Of a DNA stretch of 64,000 nucleotides, positions 1 to 10,400 are shown one piece after another (the stretch's first letter is position 1; each line of letters starts with the position of its first letter). The translations under genes were made by a program, and so were the position numbers. Source of the DNA: Chrysophaeum taylorii (lineage: Eukaryota > Sar > Pelagophyceae > Pelagomonadales > Pelagomonadaceae); assembly GCA_029834535.1 (NCBI GenBank), contig JAQMWT010000161.1, forward strand, positions 1-64,000, written 5' to 3'. Below the pieces are notes generated by a model. It did no database searches. It had not been told where the DNA came from and was given only the letters and a program-made list of their open reading frames with translations.

Positions 1-839
1 ACTAACCGTCACGCAGGTTATCACTTACAACCTCATCAACATCACACAACCTCCCACTTCTAAATCGGTGGCTCATTCCGACGGCAACTCACCATAGAGA
101 ACGCCACCACCAAACATCAAACTCCCATCAACGCCTTTGGAAGCACGCACACTACTGCTTTCCGACATCCCCGCGACCGCATGGTCCATATATTTGGAGC
201 CGTTTATGTCGGTTGGATAGTCCAAGCCCTTCCCCTGTTGGCTCCGCTGCCTATGGCACCGCCATACAAAAACTCTTGTCCAGATGCTTCTGTGATGCCT
301 GGCTGCCTTACCTACAAGGCCACCGACAACTCTTTCTGATTACAAGGACTCTCATTTTGCTCTGGAAGATCACCACTTATCTCATAGTCGCTATATGGGT
401 ATTCGTGGAAGTGACCGCAAACTCGGCTCTAAAATCACTCCATGCTTGCTCCATTGCCAACCGTCCGGGGTATGCCAATATTATTTACTCGACCCGCAAC
501 GGAAATTACGCTACCCCACTCGACTCGACCGGAGTTGATTCGTGCTAACAACCACACCAAACAACAGTCCTTCCTCTTGTCTCACGCCATGACCTTTGCT
601 GTGACATGCTCAGCAATGCTCTGCCTGCCGGTACGTACAGCACTCTGTGCAACACCTTTCGCTCCTCGTTGCCGATATTAAATCCCTTATGTTGGACCCT
701 ACCTTCCAACATACTGCTGCGTGACGAAGAAATCCTATGTATCCAATTTCATGACCGTTGATCAAGCTTCCACCACGTGCAGCACAGATACCTTGTCTTT
801 GGCACAATCTTTTATGATGTCTATTTCCAGCAACTGCTT

Positions 840-860
840 GACCGAAATGTCGTTAAACTA
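840..860 (+). repeat. Copia internal motif, copy 1
   Basis: First of four copies of a 21-bp motif with core CGNAACGTCGTTAAACTA (the others at 2993-3013, 4699-4719 and 5656-5676). This copy reads T-E-M-S-L-N-Y and lies upstream of the integrase module. Confidence 0.7.
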
Positions 861-986
861 TATATCTTCGTCCTACGAAGATACTCTCGTTACTCGTGAT
901 GATGAGGATGCACCTCCAAGTGACCCTGCTGCGCACCAGGATGACGACGCACCGCCTTCCTGCCTTAGACACCGAACTCAAGTTCG

Positions 987-2905
987 ATGTTCGGCGCAAA
1001 CGGCACATTCCCGCTCATCCCACCTCGTAAGTCCTCGCACACGGATCCACCGAATATCTCAATGCCAAAGAACGTGCCAATCGCTTTCACTGGGTGCATC
1101 TGCCCGACAACGTCGCTGCCAAGCCCCCAACGTACTTGCTCGCCCTGGATTCTCTGCTTCGACATACCATATCGCGACTTATGCACCGACTGCATCGCAC
1201 ACAACAAGCGCCACCCGCGAACGCATTTCAATGCGACCAAGCCTTCTTTTGAGCAAACTCACAAAGCCGGCGAAGTCTGGGCGTGCGACGGCGGCTATGT
1301 GACCATCCCATCCGAATGGGAGGCTTCACACATATCATCGTCTTCAAGGAACTCATTTCGAAATTTCTCTTGGTGTACTTTACACGCACCACCAACGCCA
1401 CGGAGTTCACTCAAGCTTTGACTTTTGTGTATGACTTCTGTCGTACACAACTCAACGTGCACATGCGCACCCTCTACTCCGATGCATTCAAGCCCTACTT
1501 TAGCCAGCACATTACCTCCCCGTACCGCGTCGATAAGGGCATTCAACTCATCGCCTTCCCGCCGTACATGCACCACTTTAACTTTGAAGTTGAGTCTGCC
1601 ATCGGTTTCATCGCCTCCGCCTCCTCAACTCGCCTTCGTTCTCTCCTTAATGCTCACTATCGTGGCGCCAAGATCGTGGAACCAGCCATCATGTTCCCGT
1701 GGGCGGTGATACACACCGTTCAAAGCTACAACCTTCTCCCGAACGCCACGCTCGAGCGCATTCATCATGCTATCCTGAGTCCGCAACAGCTACTCTACAA
1801 CCAACTCAACACTCCCCAACACGATATGCTCAAGATTTTTGGCGCTGAATGTTACCTCCTATTGGAGCCCCATGAACACCACAAGTGGGAACCGTGCCGC
1901 CGCAAATATCTGTATCTCTGTTGCGCCAACGCGCAAAACCCGCTCGTCTCCCCACGCGTCGACCATCTCGCTGACGTCGCCCTCAACCCTGAAAACGGAC
2001 AAATTCGTGTTTCGTCCAAGCTGCAATTCCTCTACATGTTGCAGCATCCTACTCCTGATCCTGAACTAGCTCCTCCGCCTCACGCTCCTCCCGCGCCTTT
2101 CTCGCTCACACCCCACACCGCTATCCAAGACCATGTCATTCAGAGGGGGACAAGGACTCCTCATCCTCAGAGAGGGCACTCCCCACCTCCTTCAGCTCCT
2201 TCTTCGTCCCCTACTCCTGCCTCTTCTCCCTCTTCTAACACTCTCGCCGACGATTCTGGCTCTATGTCACCGCCGCCCTTGCTTCCTTCTTACAAAGACC
2301 TTTTTGCACAAGATGACCTCATTCTTGTCCCAGGTTCCAAACAGCCTAACACCCGCAAGGCCACTTCTATGAAAACTATCCGAGCCCGGTTACAAGCGTC
2401 TACTATTGGTGCTTACAAAGCCGCTGGTGGCAAGCTCGCCGATTTCCGCTGGGATCTTCGCCACCACTTTCTTACGTTCAAGTCTCCCGCCCTCTCCGCC
2501 CTTCATCTCCGTGGTGGTATCCTCTGGTCTGCTATCTGCTCAGAGGGGGAACATGCGTTGTTAGCTCGTCTTCTTCTCCCGTTGCGCACTGACTTACTTG
2601 CCCGCTACCCGCACGTCGATGGTTACTTCGCCTACGCCAAGTGCGCATCCAGCATCCCAGCTGCAACCTTTTTAACTGCTGATGGTTCACCTGCGTGCCC
2701 TATTCCTCAGCCCCTTTTATCTGCGTTCACTGAACACGCTGCTGCTTTCGGCACTTCTTCCTTACAATATGCGCTTACGTACCTGGCGCCGACCAGCTTT
2801 ATTGATCACAACTCCTCCGAGTTTGGCTACTTCTGCATCTCTGGCGGACTTGGAGGAATACCTTCTGGTCTCTACAGAGTGTATCACCCAGGTCTTACGC
2901 ACTGA
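987..2905 (+). pseudogene. Copia pre-integrase zinc region and integrase core, frameshifted
   Basis: The frame starting at 987 carries a Cys-x-x-Cys segment (CTDCIAHNKRHP) typical of the gag-pre-integrase zinc region, followed by ACDGGYVTI, where the first catalytic Asp of the rve core is expected. A frameshift near 1300 moves the core to the frame ending at 2905. There LYSDAFKPYF replaces the usual LRSDNGGEY around the second Asp, and the segment VESAIGFIA sits where the catalytic Glu is expected. Downstream of about 2050 the frame is Pro/Ser-rich linker, as in the Copia region between integrase and reverse transcriptase. The family call is firm; activity is not expected. Confidence 0.75.
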
Positions 2906-2992
2906 CCCTACTATCCATATCCAACTGGAATCTGGCCCTACTACTCCTACTGACGCTGTTTCCGCTTATCCCGAAGTTGCGCACACTGCCTC

Positions 2993-3013
2993 GACCGCAA
3001 CGTCGCTAAACTA
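2993..3013 (+). repeat. Copia internal motif, copy 2
   Basis: Same motif, in frame as T-A-T-S-L-N-Y, at the boundary between the integrase linker and the reverse transcriptase domain. Confidence 0.7.
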
Positions 3014-4681
3014 TAATTCACCAGCCATTGTTGGTCCTGACGAATATAAGGTCGAAGAAGCGGACGTTTCCATTGACGAATATAAACTTAAGTGCTTCCA
3101 CGGTTTGTCGCCTGAAAACAGGCACGCCTACCTCAAGGCCATCGCCAAGGAACTCCACGACATTATCCGCTTTGGCTGCTTCAAACTTTCCTTACCCGAC
3201 GGTGTCTCTCGTCCTATTGACAGCAAGATGGTGCTGAAGATTAAAACAGACTCTGCAGGCAAATACGTTAAGCACAAGGCTCGCCTCGTACTACGTGGCT
3301 TCCTAGCATCTCTTGGCGCCGATTTCTTTGGTACCTTCAGCCCCATGGCCACCATGACCGCAATCCGGGTACTACTAGCTATTGCAGCATACAAGCAATT
3401 GCCTGTCTACCATGCAGACGTCCCGAACGCCTTCGTTCAGTCTGACATCGATGCCAATGTCTATGTTCAGTTACCAGACGGCATCAAGCTTATCGACCCC
3501 GATGACGCTAAGTACAAGGGCCGACGTCCACCGAAACTGCTGAAGTCACTTTATGGACTTCGGCAATCACCATCTCTTTGGAACAAAGAGATAGACGGCT
3601 TCTTCCGTAGCCTCGGCTACAAACGTCTGCATTCGGACTCTTGCCTATATGCTCGAGTATCCGCACATGCTAAGTTCGTCGTATGCAGTCTGTCTGTAGA
3701 CGACATTGTTATTGTGTCCAATGACGACCCTCTTCGTACTGAATTACAGGATGCCCTCCACAAACGGTATGCTGTAGAGCAGTTTGAACCTGTCCATACC
3801 CTCCTTGGCAAGCTGGTGTTCATGCAAGTTGCCTGCAGACCTGACTTCTCGCAGGCCTTGGGCAGATGTTCGCGTGGTATGCATGCACCTACGTATGTTC
3901 ACGTCCAAATGCTAGAGCATTTGCTTCGCTACCTCAAGAAGCCGGAAAACCGCTCACTTCGCCTCTGGTTCCATCCTAAAGGTAATGCCATTGAAGCTCA
4001 CCTTCGCACTGTCTCCGCTAATCGAATTGATCTATCCACTGTGGTCGACTACCAACCGCAGGATGTATCTACTGGACAGTTTGACCCCTTAGTTGCCATG
4101 GTTGACGCTGACAACGCCCCTTCCTTAGCACAGGAAGATAGGAAATCTACCACCGGGTTTGTCTTCTATCTTTTCAACTGCCTTATTGGTTGGAAAAGCA
4201 AACTTCAACCGATTGTCTCCTGCTCAACTCACGAAGCTGAGTTGATTGCCCTCAGTATTTGTGCTGATGAAGCTGTTTGGCTACGCAAGCTGCTGTTGGA
4301 ACTCTCCTTTGTCGTCAACCCCACCTTCTACGTCAACAATGCTAATGGTGAGAACACCGCTGACCCTGTCGACTTCGATGACAATGGCAACCCAATTGCT
4401 GAAGATATGCGCTTCATCAGAAGCCTACCTCTCTTGTCTGACAATGCTGCCGCTGTTCACACCTCTAATAACCAGATGGGTCCTCTCGATCCAAGGCACT
4501 GTCGACCAGATGGTTTAAAATCCGTGAGTACATCTCGCTACAGAAAATACGAGTCCATCATGTTCCCGGCAAGCTGAACGTGGCGGATGGTTTTACAAAG
4601 CCACTTGCTGCTGAATTCTCCACTTTTCGTTCTCTACTCGGTATGCATCATGCTTCTGACGACAAGCCTTTACAGGATTGA
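2993..4681 (+). pseudogene. Copia reverse transcriptase and RNase H
   Basis: The open frame to 4577 contains an RVT_2 domain: ARLVLRGF, the first catalytic Asp region YHADVPNAFVQ, LKSLYGLRQSPSLWNKEI, and the active-site box as SVDDIVIVS, where the usual Tyr of YVDD is Ser. The RNase H part follows with VDADNAP, STTGFVFYL, STHEAELIALS and LLSDNAAAV supplying the acidic residues. A frameshift near 4480 moves the tail to another frame, which reads SRSKALSTRWFKIREYI and then VADGFTKPL, the standard Copia C-terminus, ending at TGA 4679-4681. Loss of the Tyr and the frameshift argue against activity. Confidence 0.88.
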
Positions 4682-4698
4682 AGATGCCTAACTCTAGT

Positions 4699-4719
4699 GA
4701 CCGTAACGTCGTTAAACTA
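4699..4719 (+). repeat. Copia internal motif, copy 3
   Basis: Same motif, just past the RNase H stop and in the RNase H frame, reading T-V-T-S-L-N then TAG where the other copies have Tyr. Confidence 0.7.
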
Positions 4720-4751
4720 GCCCTGGCCTTACCTTCTTTTGCCACAAATTT

Positions 4752-5926
4752 TTGTACGCGGGCGAGTGTTGTTCATGTCTTTTCTGGACACTCCCGTGGC
4801 CGCGGCATCTCACTAGTCGGTTGAAGGACAGTCCTTTCTCGCTCTCCACGGCCGAACCTTCCCCCAGGTTGTCGCAAAAGCAACGAACCATGACTGCTAC
4901 AACTGCAACCACACTGGCTGCTGCGTTTGCACCGACACTAGCCGTGCATATCTCACCTCAGTCGCTGACGACGTTCCAGGACGGCCTCAGTATTGACTAT
5001 GCTGCTTACGAGCGAGGAATCGCTCTCCTTGAGAACTTCCGTGTCCCTGTCACCCCATTTCTCTCTTCTTTTACGCGAGTGGAACTCACACTGACCTATG
5101 AGTCTACTGACTTTTTATTGTTTGTAGACCTGACCACATTCATATCCATGCGCTTACCCATTACTATACTTTGGGAAGCTGCTCCTGCTATTGCTTCTAT
5201 TGGCTGCTACAGATGCCCCAAACGCGAACGTTTCATTTTTGTCGCTTTCCTTTTTTTTTGCGCAGTGCCTCAATGATCGTGGACAACCGACTTTCCTAGT
5301 CTCGACCACGTACAGTTCCAAGGCACAAACACCTCGTGAACTCCCCACTGAAGTGCTGAGTCACCTCAACACGGACGACCATAAGAAGAATGGTCACATC
5401 CCCATTATCACAACACCGATCAGTTTACTTGTGACTCGTGTTCGAACACAGAGTCGCACAGCTCAGGCTATACAAGCCATCCATTCAGCATTTGATTACT
5501 ACTGTTGCTCGATCGCTTGTACAACATCTTAACAACTACGCATCATCCTCTGATGATACAGAACCGCTATCACTCCGGGATGTAACGTTCGGCGACACTT
5601 ATATTCAGGCAGAACAATAAGGCTTCCTGCACCCCCTTTTTTTTTTTTTAACGTTGACCGAATCGTCGTTAAACTACTCACACTCCACGCTAGACGCTAC
5701 TCTGGAGATATCTTCGCCATCGTTACCTACGCCTTCTGCTTCGCTTGCTGATTTCGACGTCTTGTGCCAGCAAGTCGACAAACTCCAGGAAGCTCTTCGA
5801 ATCTATATTACCGAGGCTGCCATTGCTTCAATCACCTCCCTGGAGAACCGGCTCTTCCCTCCTACAGCCAACACCCACGTGTTACTTATACACTGTACAA
5901 GATCACAAAGCTGCTGTCTCGCTTAA
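4752..5926 (+). pseudogene. Extra 3' open frames after Copia RNase H, function unknown
   Basis: Downstream of the RNase H stop, three consecutive frames (4752-5276, 5191-5532, 5438-5620) read like one interrupted protein, followed by a fourth frame from 5654 beginning TESSLNYSHSTL with a short predicted helix around VDKLQEALRIY. I recognise no domain. Candidates are an env-like or other accessory ORF as in some Copia lineages, or a captured host fragment. The frames share the amino-acid composition of the pol region but none is long, so they are treated as remnants. Confidence 0.4.
5656..5676 (+). repeat. Copia internal motif, copy 4
   Basis: Same motif inside the 3' accessory region, reading T-E-S-S-L-N-Y near the start of an open frame. 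Confidence 0.7.
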
Positions 5927-6480
5927 CACTCACCGCTCATGATCAACATGCTACCAACCACTCCTCCCCGGACGATCACCTCCTTCATCTACGTTACAAG
6001 TTGCTCTCATGCTTCAGAGCATTCCGTCCGCTCTCATGTGAATCTGAAGACTCTTCTATCTTCGTTCGCCAAGTCCAACCTTTTTTTGGAAAACCAACTG
6101 GACACCTTTCAACTAGATTCTCTGTCGCCATCCATACTGAATGCTCTACTTGCACTCACCCTTCTCTTGGCACCACATCATTCAGCTATTGGTGTTCACC
6201 ACCTTACAGCAGAAGCTGACGATGATTGATATTCCTAACACACTGTCTGTTGTATCTGTGTTTCTTAATGTTCTGTTCAAAAGGGTCAAATCGACTCTCA
6301 GCTCCACCAAGTCCAAGTCCTAAGACCCTTCTATACTCTTGATGCTTCGTATGTGACCTCTGTGACCATCAAGACTGTATTCCTTCTTTTTCTTTTTTTC
6401 TTCATCATCATCTTTCTCAAGAGATGCTCTATAGTCGCACCTTGCGCTTAAGACATCTCGAGGGGGTGCAGAGAAATCTG

Positions 6481-7002
6481 CTGCCTCTTACCCTTATCCG
6501 TCCGTTGAGAACGTGATCTCTTCCTTACCCTTCTTCTTCCTTTTCTACACAATCAAATAGTCCTCTGATTTGTGCCTACGCTCATCATCATGGTCTAGCG
6601 CGTCCCGAGGTATGTAGCACTATACACTTTACCTTTCTCGTGTAGTTCTAGATGCCGCCTGTCGTGTTCTGAGGATATAGGGAACATACCTTTTCATTCC
6701 CCGAATTAAATACTTCCAGACGTTCATGATGAGACGGGATGGTTTCCCAGGTGACTTACCACTGCCTGCTAATGCTCTGCACCGACATTGGAGAGCCTCT
6801 CGGGTGTCAGCTTCCCAAACTACGAACAAACCCCTAGGCCCATCTAGGCTTGGGCACACCACCGCACTCCCCTATTAGCAGTCGGTTTAAGCCCCCTCGG
6901 CTCTCAGAGTCTCACCCCACACTACCACTCCCTCATTTGCAGGCGAATTATAGAACGGGAGTCCCAAACCCCCTTTGGAGTTGTTTCGCTAACCTCTAAT
7001 TC
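6481..7002 (+). other. No gene recognised
   Basis: About 520 bases without a convincing coding frame. The 5' part may be Copia LTR. Only short frames occur and none resembles a known family. Confidence 0.4.
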
Positions 7003-7246
7003 TGCATGCGGGACCCCTCCTCTCTTTGCCTCCCCCAAGGTTCGGCGATGACCCCGATTAGGACTCGGAAGTTCATCCACCTTCCAGGTACGACCTACTG
7101 GGTACCTGTGTCTCTGATCTCCTCAGCCACTTGCACCTTCCAAAACCTCTTCGCGCAATGTCTCACCCCCCAACACCCCGTCTACCCACACCCCTTAACG
7201 CCCTGCGTTCTGCCGTTCGCACCCCTCCTCTAAGCAGTCGACCTTA
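7003..7246 (+). repeat. Tail of the PD-(D/E)XK retroelement family, diverged copy
   Basis: In the forward frame this reads A-G-P-L-L-S-L-P-P-P-R-F-G-D-D-P-D-stop, which aligns with the C-terminus of the ORF ending at 51084 (RAGPVLSSPAPRLGDDPD). The following 3' sequence ends in CTCTAAGCAGTCGACCTTAAAG, matching CTCTTAGGAGTCGACATTTAAAG at 51173-51195. It is therefore a short, old 3' fragment of the same mobile family seen at 50494 and 56957. Confidence 0.65.
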
Positions 7247-7428
7247 AAGCTATGTTGAACCCCCTCCGGGAGCCCGGCGAAACAAAGAAATCGCTTCGGA
7301 TAATCCCAAGCCACCTCCGAAAACCGGCGCAGCCAAGAGGCGAACCCCAACCGGCCGACATTCCCTGTCGCAGCAAGCACCATATAGTGTTTCAAAGCTC
7401 GGCAGTTCCTCCGACATCGACGGCAGTG

Positions 7429-10400
7429 TCATCGTCGTCGGCCCCATCGGCTAGTTGACTTCTTGGGTGCAGTGGATTCTTCCGGTTTTGGTGAAGTGGC
7501 TGTGCGCTCCGCCAGGTTGTGGCGCGTTTCGACGAGCTCGGCGGACAGTTCTGCGATCTTGAGCTTGGCTTCGCAGAGGTCGCCCTCTAGCTCTTGGAGC
7601 TGTTTCGCGGTGACCACGTCGTCTGTCCGTTGCTTGGAGGACACGAGCGCCGTGTCCGAGTCGGCTTTCTTGCGGCGGTCGTCGAGCTTCTCGCGGAGTT
7701 CGTGAAGTCTAGCCGAGCGTTGTGTTAGTTTGCTCTCGGTCTCTTTGACCTTTTCGATGGCAGCGTCACGTTCGGTTTTGAGTTTGGCGACAATATCCTC
7801 GCTCGTGGTATCTTGCTCGGCGCGCCGCAACTCTGTCCGCAACTCGGCCGCCCTGGCTTCTGCCTCAGCCAAGCGATCAATCAATGCCATCTTCTCATTT
7901 TCGACGTCTTGCGCGCGCTGAATAGCCTCGTCTCGCTCAGCACGGGCTTCCGTCAACTGGGCATTTGGTACATCGGCTTCAGCAACTGCGGCGCGGTATC
8001 TCTTTTCCGCTTGCTCAAGCTCTTCTTCGACGTCGGCGGCGCGCGCACGAAGCCCTTCGTTTACACGTGAAAGCGATTGGCACTTGTCTCGCAGTTCAGA
8101 TAGCTCGCAGTTGTTCGAGGATGTCATAGTAAGTTCTGCCTCAAGGGCACGGCACTTGGCATGCAGCTCCTCGAGTCCACGAGAGCTTGTTGCTGCATCG
8201 TCGGCGCGTTCTCGAAGGCCATCTCTTTCTGCTTCAAGATCCTTGCACTTGTCTCGCAGTTCAGCGAGCTCCTGGACTCGAGCTCGAAGACCGTCGTTCT
8301 CTGATTCAAGGTCGTTACACTTGTCCCGTAGTCCCTCTATCTCGAGGGTATTCGAGGCCGCCGCTGCATTTTTCTGCTCGAGGATGCGGCACTTACTGCG
8401 TAGCTCCTCGAGCTCGCGATCGCATGCAGCTGCCACCTCGACACGAGCTCGAAGACCGTCATTCTCTGCCTCGAGATCCTCGAACTTGTCGCGCAGTTCA
8501 GTCAGCTCGCGGGTATTCGATGCGGCCGCAGCAGTTTGCTTTTCGAGGATGCTGCACTTTTTGCGCAGCTCCTCGAGATCGCGTTCGCTCGTAGCTGTCA
8601 CCTCGGCGCCAGCTCGAAGACCGTCGTTCTCAGCCTCAAGATGTTCACACTTGACTCGTGTATCCTCAAGCTTGCCCGTGTCCACGGGCGCCGCCGCAAG
8701 ATTCGCCTCAAGGTCGCGACACTTGGCGCGCAGTTCCTCCAGCTCGCGATCGCTTTCAGCTGCCTCTTCGATGCGATCACGAAGGGCATCGTTCTCTGCT
8801 TCTAGATCCTCGCATTTGCCGCGCAACTCAGCAACATCACGGCCGGCTATCTCGCAATGCTTCTGAGCTGAGGCGCTCACTTCCCTCAACGCGCGCTCAG
8901 CTCGCAGCACAGCTGCATCGCGCTCCTTGAGCGTTTCATCATACTTGTGCTCGGCTCTCACAACGGCAGCGTCGCGCTCCTCAACCAGCTTCTGGTGTTT
9001 CGTCTCAACGTCTTCGTGCTTAACTTCGAGCGATGCAACACGGGCCAAGGCCGCATCGCGCTCGCCCTCCAACTCCTGTGTCCTCTTGACCGCCGATGAC
9101 TCCGCGCGTTCGGCTCGTCGCAAGGCCTCGTCTCGTTCATCGAGCGCCGCAAGAAGCTGCTTCTTAATGTCCTTGTGATTAGAAGTTTCAAGGCTTTGCA
9201 GTGCGACTTGCCGCGACACGAGTGCTGCATCGCGCTCGCTGAGCACTTTGGCGTGCATCGCTGTTGCGTTTGTCTCATTGAGTTCGGCTAATTGGGCACG
9301 TAGCAACGCTGCGTCGCACTCGGCCTCGGAAGATTGAGCGCGCAGTGCTGCCGCGTCACGTTCTTCCTCAAGCGCCCGTCGCTCACCCGCAAACTCGGCA
9401 GCAAGTCGCTCATGTGCTTCATCCAAAGCTTGCTGGTGTGCTGCCTTCAGTCGCTCGCACTCGGCGTGTTTTTCGGCTGTCCTACGATCACGCTCCTCAA
9501 TTCGAGCCGACTCAAGCTGCGCTTGGTGTTCAGCCAAGACGCTCTCGCGTTCTTCACGCTTGGCGGACTCTAGCGCGTCACCCGCAGCTTTTCGCGCTAC
9601 CTCGATCTCGACCTCGAGCCGCTTGTTGGACTCGAGCCGTTCCGCAGCTTCGAGCTCAGCGTCCTTGGAACGGTTGACGGCGGCCTCACATTCGGCGAGC
9701 GCCGTTTGAAGTGCCGCCTCTGCCGATTTTCTCCCGGTGTCGTGCTCATCATTCTTCATTTGTGCCTCCCGGAGTTGCTCAGCAAGTGCAGCTGTCTCGC
9801 TTTGCAGTAGACGCAACTTCTCGGCGAGCGCCTCCTCACGCTGCTTCGCCTGTTTGTTTGATTCCGTCACTTCGATCAGGGCGCACCGCGCATCGTCTCG
9901 TTGGGTCTGCAATAGTTGCCCCGCCAAGTCGTCTTCGTCAGAGAGGCGCGCATCGTGTTGACGACGTTTGGCTTCTTCTTGGTCTCGCTCGATTTGCAGT
10001 CGATTAGCTCGTTCTGTTGCTTCGATTGCCGCGCGCTGTGCCTCAGCTTGCGACACGTGCGCGCATTCGATCACTGCTTCAAGTCGTGTCACTTCGCAGC
10101 GTGTTCCTTGCAACTGCTTGGTGGCAGACTCGAGCTCGTCGGTTAGCGCTTCCAATCTCTTCTCGTACGCTGCGCTGTCAGCCTCTAGCTGATCGGCGTA
10201 GTGTGCATCGTCTATCCCAACTTGGAGGTCCGCTTTTCTCGCAGCAGCAATTTCGAGTTGCTCCTTATCAACTACAGCCTGCCTCAGCTGGTCAGCAAGT
10301 GCATCTGCCTCCCTTCGCGCTTGACGCAACTCATCGGTAAGCGCCTCCTCACGGAGCCTCGCTTCTTTGTTGGACTCCGTCGCCTCGATCATCTCCCGCT

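Larger units (their letters stand above)
1..6480 (+). mobile_element. Ty1/Copia LTR retrotransposon, decayed, 5' end outside window
   Basis: The order integrase, reverse transcriptase, RNase H on the plus strand is diagnostic of Ty1/Copia. The coding modules lie in at least three frames separated by frameshifts and stops, so the copy is dead. Bases 1-980 should hold gag and protease; I read no retropepsin motif or zinc knuckle there. A purine-rich stretch at 6459-6476 (GAGGGGGTGCAGAG) could be the polypurine tract before the 3' LTR. No LTR can be confirmed because the 5' copy would lie upstream of the window, so the right boundary is a guess. Confidence 0.8.

Noticed and set aside
1-980. Copia Gag and protease
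   Set aside because: No retropepsin D-S/T-G loop or CCHC knuckle could be read in any forward frame; a stray DSTG in one frame lacks the surrounding fold.
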